NCBI GenBank assembly: GCA_022601195.1 | Contig: JAHZIX010000008.1 | Span: 1-64,000, forward strand | DNA from: Deltaproteobacteria bacterium | GTDB lineage: Bacteria; Acidobacteriota; Thermoanaerobaculia; Multivoradales; JAHZIX01 | DNA length: 64,000 nucleotides | Direction: 5' to 3' | Shown: positions 53,096 to 62,700 of the stretch, one piece after another | Layout: the number at the start of each line of letters is the position of its first letter | Numbering within the stretch: position 1 is the first letter of the stretch | Position numbers and translations under genes: made by a program | Notes under the pieces: generated by a model | Seen by the model: only the letters and a program-made list of their open reading frames with translations | Databases searched by the model: none | What the model was told of the DNA's origin: nothing

Positions 53096-54127
53096 ATGCG
53101 CAATCGTACACCCGTTCCTATTCACACAGCTCTTCTGCTCGGTCTGATCCTGGCTCTAGGCAGCTCCTTGGACACTCTGGCATCCCCTTGCCCAGGGGAG
53201 ATCAGCTGGCTACTCAATTCCCATGAAATCCTCACTCCAGAGCCGGGCGAGCCAATCATTCAACGAGCTGTTCCCGTACCCTCCGCAGGGATTCTCATCC
53301 TAGAAGCCAGCAATCCGACCCTCGACGGGGGTCGGCCCTGGGTCGATGTCGGAGCTTCTCCTTGCCAACCGAACGAGATAGAGATCGACAGTGATCGGAA
53401 CCCTCGAATGCTCTATCGCCAGCTGGATCGGCGCATCATCGAGGTAGCCGAAGCAGGAGTGGTCTACCTCGAAGCCGGCTGGGTGAACAGAGCTGACTGG
53501 GGATCGCCTCTGGAAATCATGGCTCAGTTCACACCAACTCTTCTTCCGGCAGACAATTGGGCGGAGGGTTCGCGTCTCGTCTTCGAAGCTTCTGGCGATG
53601 GTGAAACCAATGACGATGAAGACGGAGACGGCACCGGTGAGCTGGACAACGAAATCCTGCCCAGCGGTGAAGACGGAGACGGCACCGGTGAGCTGGACAA
53701 CGAAATCCTGCCCAGCGGCGAAGACGGAGACGGTACCGGTGAGCTGGACAACGAAATCCTGCCCAGCGGCGAAGACGGAGATGGTACCGGTGAGCTGGAC
53801 AACGAAATCCTGCCCAGCGGCGAAGACGAGGACGGCATTCTCCTGCGAAGCACTCTCGGCCGGAACACCCTCAACGGTTTCCACCACTGGTCTTTCGTGC
53901 TGAAGTCGCCTCGACGAGTGCTCTTTGACTTGCAGGCCGAACATGCAGCAGCGGTCCGTCTCTTCGAGGACCCACGACTAGAAATCAGTGCCTTCGAGTC
54001 CCATCCGGGAAGGCCTCCTCAAACAGAAGTCCTACTACCTTCCGGGACCTACCATCTACGACTGGAGCCCCTGCAAGAAAAGGTGACTCGTTATTCCCTG
54101 GAAGTGAGCTCCCACCCCATCCCCTGA
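53096..54127 (+). CDS. Secreted protein with four 17-residue acidic repeats
   Basis: The 343-residue protein has a signal peptide (hydrophobic core ALLLGLILALGSSL, cleavage near TLASP) and GGGAGG 6 nt before its ATG. An N-terminal beta domain (to about residue 160) contains two cysteines. It is followed by four copies of a 17-residue unit with the core DGDGTGELDNE and a C-terminal beta domain with LPSGTYHLRLEPL. The acidic repeats resemble calcium-binding loops but lack an acidic residue at the last liganding position, so calcium binding is speculative. It is divergent from the HTH/TM gene. Confidence 0.8.
   Translation: MRNRTPVPIHTALLLGLILALGSSLDTLASPCPGEISWLLNSHEILTPEPGEPIIQRAVPVPSAGILILEASNPTLDGGRPWVDVGASPCQPNEIEIDSDRNPRMLYRQLDRRIIEVAEAGVVYLEAGWVNRADWGSPLEIMAQFTPTLLPADNWAEGSRLVFEASGDGETNDDEDGDGTGELDNEILPSGEDGDGTGELDNEILPSGEDGDGTGELDNEILPSGEDGDGTGELDNEILPSGEDEDGILLRSTLGRNTLNGFHHWSFVLKSPRRVLFDLQAEHAAAVRLFEDPRLEISAFESHPGRPPQTEVLLPSGTYHLRLEPLQEKVTRYSLEVSSHPIP
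53618..53821 (+). repeat. Four 51-bp tandem repeats coding for 17-residue units
   Basis: Units at 53618-53668, 53669-53719, 53720-53770 and 53771-53821 are almost identical, differing only at silent sites (GGT/GGC, ACC contexts). The frame stays open because the unit is a multiple of three. A partial fifth start (GAAGAC) follows. Confidence 0.9.
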
Positions 54128-54158
54128 TCTCATCGCCGATCCAATCCCAAGCCTCGTA

Positions 54159-54204
54159 GCCGGCAGGAGGTCCGATTAGCTCTCCTGCTGGCTCGAGGGT
54201 TTCT
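54159..54204 (+). terminator. Probable intrinsic terminator after the repeat protein gene
   Basis: GCCGGCAGGAG (54159-54169) pairs with CTCCTGCTGGC (54182-54192) with a single G·T wobble, followed by GGGTTTCT. The T-tract is short. Confidence 0.5.
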
Positions 54205-54273
54205 AAAAGGGGGAAAAAGTTTCTTCCTGTCATGGAAAACCACCTTCTTTAGTCACTCCAAGTGGCTCTTGCA

Positions 54274-54282
54274 TGCTACGAT
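54274..54282 (+). promoter_or_regulatory. Extended -10 promoter of the DUF5916 gene
   Basis: TGC TACGAT fits the local extended -10 pattern and predicts a start near 54289, leaving a leader of about 180 nt. No convincing -35 is visible. Confidence 0.35.
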
Positions 54283-54470
54283 TCTGACCATTCAATTTTC
54301 CTTGTTTTTGCCTTGGGGTAACGCTTCAAACGCCAGTCAGATCGCTACGAAAAAGAAGGCCCACGAGAGCCTCGAAGGCGGTTGAGCTCGCTGAAGTGAA
54401 GAACGGGTTGCGTGGCGGAAGCGGAGAGGAGATTTCACATTCCATGATCATCCAGAGAGAACATTTTCCC

Positions 54471-56726
54471 ATGAAGACATCTGCCATCGAGCCCCTTTCC
54501 TCCGTCCGTCGTCCGCTCGTCGGCAGAGCCCTCACCTGGGCACCCACTCTAGCTACGAGCTTCCTCCTCAGCTTGGCTCCGGCTGCCCTTTCCGCTCAGA
54601 CTGACGCAGACCCCGCGGAGCGCCCGGTGATGGCTGCGGCGGTGGTCGATGCAGCCCCTGTGCTCGATGGCGACGTCCTCGGGGAGGCGATCTGGTCTCA
54701 GGCTCATCCAGCGACCGGCTTCGTTCAGACGACCCCCAAGGCTGGGGCTCCGGCTTCCGAGAGGACCGAAGTCTTCGTGATCATCCGAGCCGAGACCTTG
54801 TACCTCGGAGTCGTCTGTCATGACCGTGAGCCGGAAGGCATCGTCATCGCCGATAGCCGGCGGGATTCTTCCCTCCAGGAGACCGATAGCTTTCAGGTGC
54901 TCCTCGACACCTACGGCGACGATCAATCCGGGTTCATCTTCGGCACCAACCCCGCCGGGGTCCAATACGATGGCCAGGTTTCCAAAGATGGAGAGGTGGA
55001 TGTCGGCGCCACCGGTGGCTTCAACCTGGAATGGGACGGTGGCTGGGAAGTGGCAGCGAAGGTCTTCGAAGGGGGTTGGAGCGCTGAATTCGCCATCCCT
55101 TTCAGCACCTTGCGCTTTGCCGAGGGCAGCCCTCAAACCTGGGGCATCAATTTCCAGCGCAACATTCGCCGCAACAAAGAAAAAGTCTTCTGGTCTCCCC
55201 TACCTCGCCAATTCGACCTGGATCGGGTCTCCCTGGCTGGAGAGATCACCGGTATCGAGATTCCCCACCAACGTTTTCTCCAAGTCACTCCCTATGTCCT
55301 GGGAGAGTTCAGCAAGGGCTTGGATGGCACCCGAAACTCCGATGAGGATTTCGACGCCGGGGTCGATATCAAATACGGCATCTCTCCGAGCCTCACTCTA
55401 GATGTGACCTACAACACCGACTTTGCTCAGGTGGAAGCCGATGCCCAGCAGATCAACCTAAATCGCTTCAGCCTCTTCTTCCCGGAGAAACGGCCTTTCT
55501 TTCTCGAGAACGCCGGGTTGTTTCGTATTGGTATTCCCACCGAGGTCGAGCTCTTCCACAGTCGTCGTATCGGCCTCGGTAGCGATGGCTCCACGATTCC
55601 CATCATCGGCGGAGCCCGCCTTTCCGGGAAGATGGGCAGGAACAATATCGGCCTCATCTACATGGCCACGGACGACGTGTCCGGGGTTACAGAGAAGGAC
55701 GAATTCGGCGTGATCCGCCTGAGCCGGGATCTGGGGGAGAACTCCTCCGTCGGTATGCTGGTGACCCACCGTAGCGGCCAGGGGGCCGCCACCGGCGACG
55801 CCGATAAAGGCAGCACCTTCGCTTTGGACGGCCGCTGGAGCGTTACCCCCCAGGCGGAAGTGCTCGCTTTCGCAGCTCTCACGGACTCTCCCGATGCCGA
55901 AGGGGACGAGCATGCCTTTCGCCTCCGGGGAAGATGGAACTCCAAGACCTACGTCGGGGAGATCAGCTACACAGAGATCGGCGACGACTTCAATCCCGAG
56001 ATCGGCTTTCTCAACCGCCGCGGCTACCGCCGACCGGAAATCTACGGCCTGGCGCGCTACCGGCCCAATGAGCTTCTCGGTCTCCACGAGATCCGCCCCC
56101 ACGTTTTTTTCCAACAGTTCTACGATTTCGACGGTGACTTGGAAAGCGGCATCGTCCACGTGGGCAGCCATTGGGAATGGAAAAACAGCCATGAGATCCA
56201 TACCGGTGCGAACTTTCGGGAAGAGGGGGTCAAGGAGGCCTTCGAGATCTTCCCCGGGGTGGTTGTTCCCGTCGGGGAGTACAACAACGACGAGGTCCAA
56301 CTGGTGGGCTACACCAACCGAGGGCTCCCCATTGGCTTCGAGATGACGGTCATCGCCGGCAGCTTTTTCGGTGGAGATCGAGTCAATCTCATGCCGGTGT
56401 TTCGCTTTCGCACCGGAGAGAAGTTCAATGGCAGCATCATCTGGAACCACAACAACGTCAACCTGCCGGGCGGAGATTTCGACGCCGACCTGGCTCGACT
56501 GCGGTTGTCCTATTCCTTCACCCCAAAGATCTTCTTGGAAAGCCTCATCCAGTACAACACAGCGGTAGATGAATGGTCATCGAACATCCGCTTCGGTTGG
56601 CGAGACACCGCCAATACGGGGTTGTTCCTGGTCTACAACGAGATCCAGGATATCGGCCGCAGCACCGACCCGAACCAAAAGCAATTGATCATCAAATACA
56701 GCCGAACGTTCGATTTCCTCAAGTAG
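54471..56726 (+). CDS. Outer-membrane protein with CBM9-like domain and DUF5916 barrel
   Basis: The 751-residue protein has a signal peptide ending ALSAQ at about residue 44. A CBM9-like beta sandwich (about 60-230: DGDVLGEAIWSQAHPATGF, VFVIIRAETLYLGVVCHDREPEG, ETDSFQVLLDTYGDD, WSAEFAIPFSTLRF, WGINFQRNIRRNKE) precedes a long barrel-like region of alternating strands. It contains FPEKRPFFLENAGLF and ends in phenylalanine-rich YSRTFDFLK, as outer-membrane barrels do. Such proteins are common in Bacteroidota and Acidobacteriota, often without assigned function. The start could be 54444. It converges on the NRPS gene with a 45-bp gap. Confidence 0.85.
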   Translation: MKTSAIEPLSSVRRPLVGRALTWAPTLATSFLLSLAPAALSAQTDADPAERPVMAAAVVDAAPVLDGDVLGEAIWSQAHPATGFVQTTPKAGAPASERTEVFVIIRAETLYLGVVCHDREPEGIVIADSRRDSSLQETDSFQVLLDTYGDDQSGFIFGTNPAGVQYDGQVSKDGEVDVGATGGFNLEWDGGWEVAAKVFEGGWSAEFAIPFSTLRFAEGSPQTWGINFQRNIRRNKEKVFWSPLPRQFDLDRVSLAGEITGIEIPHQRFLQVTPYVLGEFSKGLDGTRNSDEDFDAGVDIKYGISPSLTLDVTYNTDFAQVEADAQQINLNRFSLFFPEKRPFFLENAGLFRIGIPTEVELFHSRRIGLGSDGSTIPIIGGARLSGKMGRNNIGLIYMATDDVSGVTEKDEFGVIRLSRDLGENSSVGMLVTHRSGQGAATGDADKGSTFALDGRWSVTPQAEVLAFAALTDSPDAEGDEHAFRLRGRWNSKTYVGEISYTEIGDDFNPEIGFLNRRGYRRPEIYGLARYRPNELLGLHEIRPHVFFQQFYDFDGDLESGIVHVGSHWEWKNSHEIHTGANFREEGVKEAFEIFPGVVVPVGEYNNDEVQLVGYTNRGLPIGFEMTVIAGSFFGGDRVNLMPVFRFRTGEKFNGSIIWNHNNVNLPGGDFDADLARLRLSYSFTPKIFLESLIQYNTAVDEWSSNIRFGWRDTANTGLFLVYNEIQDIGRSTDPNQKQLIIKYSRTFDFLK

Positions 56727-56771
56727 CCAGGAAACCTACCCTCGGTGAGGTGGTGGGGGATCCCCCCGCCT

Positions 56772-59700
56772 CTACTGTCCGGAAAAGATCCGACTCAGCA
56801 GGGCTGCCAAAGTCCCGGCATCTTCTCCCATGACGATGGAGTGGTGATCGCCGTCGATGGTGGTCGCCTTGAAGGGTCCAACGGCGAGCTTCTGCCAGCC
56901 AAGCTTGGCCGGGGAGCGCACCGGGGGTGCTGCCGTCTTCGCAGCATCTGTGCTCCCCTGGCGATGGCGAGCTCGCACCAACCTGATGGCTCCCGGGAAG
57001 GGCTCCGGTCGATAGTCTTCCACCGCATTCATGTTGGCCAACATCACTCGGTAGCGAGCCAGCACGGTTTCTTTTTCCAAGTCCAGAACCGCGCTCAGGG
57101 GAACCTCACCATCCCCTTGGCTAGCCAGGTATTGCCGTGCCAAGCTCCAGATCTGCTCCAAAGCTTGTTCGCCGCCTTCGAGATCTACCTCCTCGGCTTC
57201 GACTCCCCATTCCTTGGCCAGACGATCGATGATGATCCCGGGATCCCTGGGCATACGCCTCACTAGGTGGGGAGCATAGGTATCCACCAGGACCAAGGGC
57301 TCCACCTTGCGGCGCCGCTGGCGCAGGGAGCGGGCCATTTCCATGGCGATCCATCCCCCCATGGACCAGCCCGCCAAGGTGTAAGGTCCCCGAGGCTGCT
57401 GCTCCAAAACGGCCTCCAAATAGTGTTCCGCCATGGCTTCAATGGTCTTCAGAGGTTCCCCTTCGCCGCTCAGACCAAAGCTCTGTAGACCGAAGATCGG
57501 CCTCTTGGTGTCGAGGCGATCCACCAGCCCTTGGTAGGCCACCGCTAGCCCCTGTAGCTCGTGCACCAAGAAAATTGGCTTGCCCCGGCCCTTTCGCAGG
57601 GGGACCAGCACGGAAGGCCGCCCTCCCCCTTGGAAAGACCGACGTCTTTTCGACGAACTCGATCCAGGTACCGGTGTCTCTGGAGACGACTCTTCAAGAG
57701 CCGGCGCTTCGACAACTGGCGACGAATCCTGACCCGCTATGTCTTCCGGGGAAGCGCCCACCCCAGCCGCCTCCACGTCGGACTGCTCTCGAAGCTCCGC
57801 TGCCAGACCCGCCACGGTTGGGTTCTGGAACAGAGTGTGGATCTCGACCACATGGCCAAGCTGCCGGCGAATCCGGGCGAAAAGGCGAACCGCCAACAGG
57901 GAATGTCCTCCCAAATCGAAGAAATGAGCTTCCCGCCCCAGACCAGTGACTCCCAGTAGGCGCTCGAAATGCCGAGCCAAGGAACGCTCGAGATCATCTT
58001 GAAAGGCCTCGGGTGCCGGCAGCGCCTCCCCTTCCTGGGCGGCCGACACCTCTCTAGAGACTGCTTCCACAGGCACCGACACCTCTTCGGCGACCAAGGC
58101 TCTTCGGTCGATCTTGCCGTTGGGAGTCAGAGGAAAGGCCTCCACTGCGATCCATCCCGTTGGCACCATATAGTCCGGTAGGTGTTTGCCCAGGTAGGCC
58201 TTGAGCTCCAGGACCGGCCCCGCAGCCAACTCTGAAGAGAAACCATTCTGGGCTCGAAGCTGGCCGCTTTCAGGTCGGTCTAGCTGCTGCGAAGCCCCCT
58301 CCGGCGAGCGCACGTAGGCCACCAGGCGAGAGTCTCCGGCAACCTGGTCGAGAGTGACTACCGCTTGAGCTACTTGCGGATGATTTTCCAAACAGGCTTC
58401 GATCTCCCCAAGCTCGATGCGAAAACCTCGCAGCTTCACTTGGGTATCCATGCGGCCGGCGAAGTCCAACTGACCTGGCGCCGACCAACGGACGAGATCA
58501 CCGGTTCGATAGAGGCGTGCCCCCGGCTCGATGCTCCAAGGATGCGGTACGAATCGCTCAGCGGTGGCTCCCGGTCGGTTCAAGTAGCCACGAGCCAAGC
58601 TAACGCCATCGAGGACCAACTCTCCAACCACGCCTTCTTGTACGGGTTCCAGATACCGATCTACCAGGATGGCACCCGTGCGCCCCAAGGGGCGGCCGAT
58701 GGGCGGCGCCTGGGTCCCCCCTGCTTCCACTGACTCTCGCTGGGAAGCCTCTTGACTGAGATCCTCACTGACCGTTGCACAAACGCTCGCTTCCGTTGGG
58801 CCATAGGCGTTGAGCAATCGCCGACCCGCAGACCATCTGGAAGCCAAATCCCCAGAGCAGGCCTCTCCGGCGACGATCAAGGTGGTCACCGAAGCCAAGC
58901 CGCCCTCGGGCATCACCGCCAGGGCTCCAGGGGTCAAGGTCAAATGAGTGATGCCTTGGCGTTCACAAAGGGCCGCCAGTCGCGGTCCGGGCAACAGATC
59001 CTCCTGGGGAGCTAAATGCAGCTCAGCCCCCTGGCTCAGGGCTAGAAAGATCTCAGAAAGAGAGGCATCGAAATTGGCCGAAGCGAATTGCAGCACTCGG
59101 CTCGACTCCTCGATGCCGAACGCCGCGGTCTGAGCGACGATCATGTTGACGAAGCTCTGGTGAGTGACCACCACTCCCTTGGGCAAGCCGGTAGAGCCGG
59201 AGGTGTAGATAAGGTAGGCCGCCTGGTCCGCCTCCACCGGAAAAACGGGCCAGGGAACGGATGCACCGACGACTCCTAGAGAAGCACTCGCCGATTCCGC
59301 AAGGCGATCCACCGAGATGAGCTGAGGTGCCCCTTCCGAAGATCCCTCTCGAGCGTCACTGTCAAACAGAGCTCTGTACCGCTCTTCGGTGAGGATCACC
59401 GCGCACCGGCTGTCCTCCACCATGAAACGGAGCCTCTCTGGGGGATACTCCGGGTCCAACGGCAAGTAAGTAGCTCCTACCTCGAGCACTGCCAAGAGCG
59501 CGCCGATGCGCGCCGGCGACCGTCCCAAAGCGACTCCTACTCGGGGTTCCGGCCCACAGCGCCCCTCCTTCAAAGCGGTCGTCAAGATGTTGGCGAGGTG
59601 ATGAACTCTCTCTTGGAGCTCTCTATAGCTCAAAGACTGGTCTTCGAAGACGACCGCAGTCGCCTCGGGCCGGCGCACGGCCTGACGAGAGACCAACTGA

Positions 59701-62700
59701 TGCATGAGGATCTCTGAAGTCTCTGGTGAAACCGGCTCCCGGGAGGTGTAGCGAATCTGATCCGCTTCGCCAGGGAGGTACCGGGCCAAGCGAGCCACGA
59801 CCATTTCCGGCTGTGAGACGAAGGCCTCGAGGAGCTTCTGGAAGTGGCGTCCCATGCGTTCGATGAGAGAGGGCTCGAAGAGATCGCTATTGAAAACCCA
59901 GCTACCATGAAGCGCCTCATGACCGGCCGCCGAGGTCACCGCCGCCATATTGAGGGTCAAGTCAAACTTCGCCACCTCTTGGGGAAAGTCCACCGGCGTG
60001 GCAGCCAGACCAGGAAGGCGAAAATCCCTCGCTCCTGCGTTTTGCAAGGCAAACATCGTCTGGAATTCCGGTGAGCGCCCCGTATCCCGAACCGGATTTC
60101 GGGCCTCCACCAATTTCTCGAATGGCAAGTCCTGGTGCGCCAAAGCTCCCAACAACATCGTCCTAGCCGTGGCGATACGTTGCTCAACGGAATCCTCCGG
60201 GGACAGAGTGTTTCGCAACACGAGGGTGTTGACGAAAAATCCGATCAGAGGCTCTAACTCGACGAAGCGCCGGTTCGCCACCGGAGTCCCCACCATGACC
60301 TCTCCAGCTCCGCTGTAGCGCCCCAAAAGCTCCGCGAAAGCTGTCTCCAGCACTAGAAAGAGGGTGCCTCGGGTGTCCATCGCCAACCGATTCAGCCTCG
60401 CGGTCAACCCTTCTCCGAGGGAAAAACGGACCTCCTGGCCGCGGTAGGTCTGCACCACCGGGCGACCTCCCCGAGTCGGAAGATCCAGGGTCGTGGGAGC
60501 TCCCTCCAACTGGGCGAGCCAATAGTCCAGCTGACTGGAGAGGGCGTCCCCTTGGAGCCATTGTCGCTGCCAGACCGCGAAGTCTCCATACTGCAATGGC
60601 AGATCCACAACCAGGCCGGCCCGACCCAAGGCCTGCCGCGCCAGCGTTCGGGCGTGATCCGAACAACCTGAAGGGGCATCACTCTCTGCCCTCCCGAAGA
60701 GATCCCTCAGGTCCAGCTCATGCCAGGCCTCGTAGAGTGCGCCCAACTCCGCCACCAGCAGCCCCATGGACCAACCATCAGAGATCGCGTGATGAAGGTT
60801 CAACAGAAGATAGTGCCGGTTCCTCGTCAAGCGCAGAAGGGCGACGGAGAACAGTGGACCGCGCTGCAAATCGAAAGGTGTGGCCCCGTGAGCCATCGCC
60901 AAGCTTCGAGGCAGCGATCCACTCCTCTGGCTCGGTGACCGATCGGAACTTTCCTGGTCGAGACCCGAGAGGTCGATCACCGGCAAACGAAAAGAGCCAG
61001 GCTCATCGATCACTTGGACCGCCCAACTCTCTCCTTCCGGAGCCTCCTCACCGGCAGATGCCATTCCCAGGGAGTCCGCCGAGCTCTCGGTCTCTAGGAA
61101 TCGGGTGCGCAGGCTCTCATGGCGTCCGACCATCGCTTCGAATACAGCCTCCAGAACCTCCGGCCGAAGCTCCCCGAGAAGCTCGAATGCGGCCGGCATG
61201 TTGTAAACCGCCGGGCCCCGGGAGAGATACTCCATGAACCAAAGTCGCTGTTGGGCGAAGGACAGGGGCAGAGGCCGGGAACGATCTACTGATTGGGGTG
61301 AGGACAGACGATGGCCACCGTGGCGAAGAGCAGTGAGTCGGGCCGTCAAGCCATCCAAGGTCGGTGCAGTGAAGATCTCCTGAAGAGGCAGCTCGATACC
61401 GAAGGTCCGACGCACCAGCGCCGTCAAACGCGTTGCAACCAAGCTATTTCCCCCCAGGTCGAAGAAATGGCTCTCCGGTCCCAAGGTCGTCGGTTCTACG
61501 GAAAGAACCTCCCCCCACAGCCCCATCAAAAGAGATCCATCCGAAAGACTCGAAGCTCCCGCAGCGAGGCTCGCCACCAGACTGGGTGCCTCCGTCTCAG
61601 AAGTCCCCAGGGCCTCGGTAGCCCGGTGCTCGGCGAACAACTCCGCCAGGCGGGAACGGTCGACTTTGCCGGTAGCCGTGACCGGCAGTCGATCGACCAC
61701 GAGGAAGGTGGTGGGGATCATGGCATTCGGTAGCAATCGGCTCAGGAAGGCGCTCAAGGCTCCCGAGGAGAGGAGCTCCAACGACTTGTCCGGTGGCTCT
61801 GCATCCTCGGGTGTCGCGGTAGCCGGAGCGGCACTAGCAACGACCGCTGCCACGAGCCGTCGGTCCACGTCCGTTGCCCCCTCCATCATCACTGCTGCTT
61901 GGGCCGCGGCAGGAGAGGTCAGCAAGGCTGCTTCGATTTCTCCGGGCTCGATGCGGAATCCGCGCATCTTCACTTGGTAGTCCAAACGCCCGAGAAAGAC
62001 CAGGTGGGAATCTCCTTCGAGCTTTACCCGATCTCCGGTGCGGTAGAGGCGCTGCCCCGGTCGGGAAGTGAAGGGGTCCGGCACGAAAGCTGCCGCAGTC
62101 AGGGCAGGTTTGCTCGCATAGCCTCGGGCCAAGGCCGTTCCTCCCAGGGCCAACTCACCCGCAACGCCGACCGGTACGGAGCGGAGACGCCCGTTCACCA
62201 CGTGAGTGATGATTCCATCGATGGGGCCTCCAAGCTTCGTGTCATCACCGACCTCGAGGCGACCGGCGACAGCGTTGGCGGTCGCCTCCGTGGGCCCGTA
62301 GACATTCCAAACTTCCAGTTCCGGGAACCGCTTCCAGGTTTCTTCCATCAAGGACGGCGGGATGACGTCGCCACTGAGTAGAAGGGAATCCAGGGATTCC
62401 GGCATGGAGGCCCGGCCCTCTGCCACCACCTCCAGAAGAGCCTGCCATAGGGAAGGGATACAGTTCACCGCCCGGGTACCTTCCGACTCCAAGGTGGCTA
62501 ACAACCGAAGGGGGTCTCGCACCACGGCGGGGGCCGGCATGGAAACCGTGCGGCCCGCCAGCAGAGGGGCAAAGATCTGTTTCAGAGATGCGTCAAAGCT
62601 CACCCGCGAGAGGTTCGGTAGAGCCTCGCCGAAGGTGTCGTTGACCCATCCCAGGTAGGCCAACAAGGAACGGTGCTCCACTTCCACTCCCTTGGGGCGA

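Larger units (their letters stand above)
54128..54470. other. Gap between the repeat protein and the DUF5916 gene
   Basis: It holds a terminator for the left gene and a likely extended -10 promoter for the right gene; otherwise nothing is recognised. Confidence 0.5.

Noticed and set aside
53618..53821. CRISPR-like array
   Set aside because: Units are directly adjacent 51-bp coding repeats with no spacers.
53600..53840. EF-hand calcium-binding repeats
   Set aside because: The DGDGTGELDNE units lack the acidic residue at position 12 and the flanking helices of EF-hands.
53300..53944. Minus-strand 214-residue open frame over the repeats
   Set aside because: The repeat unit is a multiple of three and stop-free on the other strand, so it is a shadow; the plus-strand gene has a signal peptide and ribosome-binding site.
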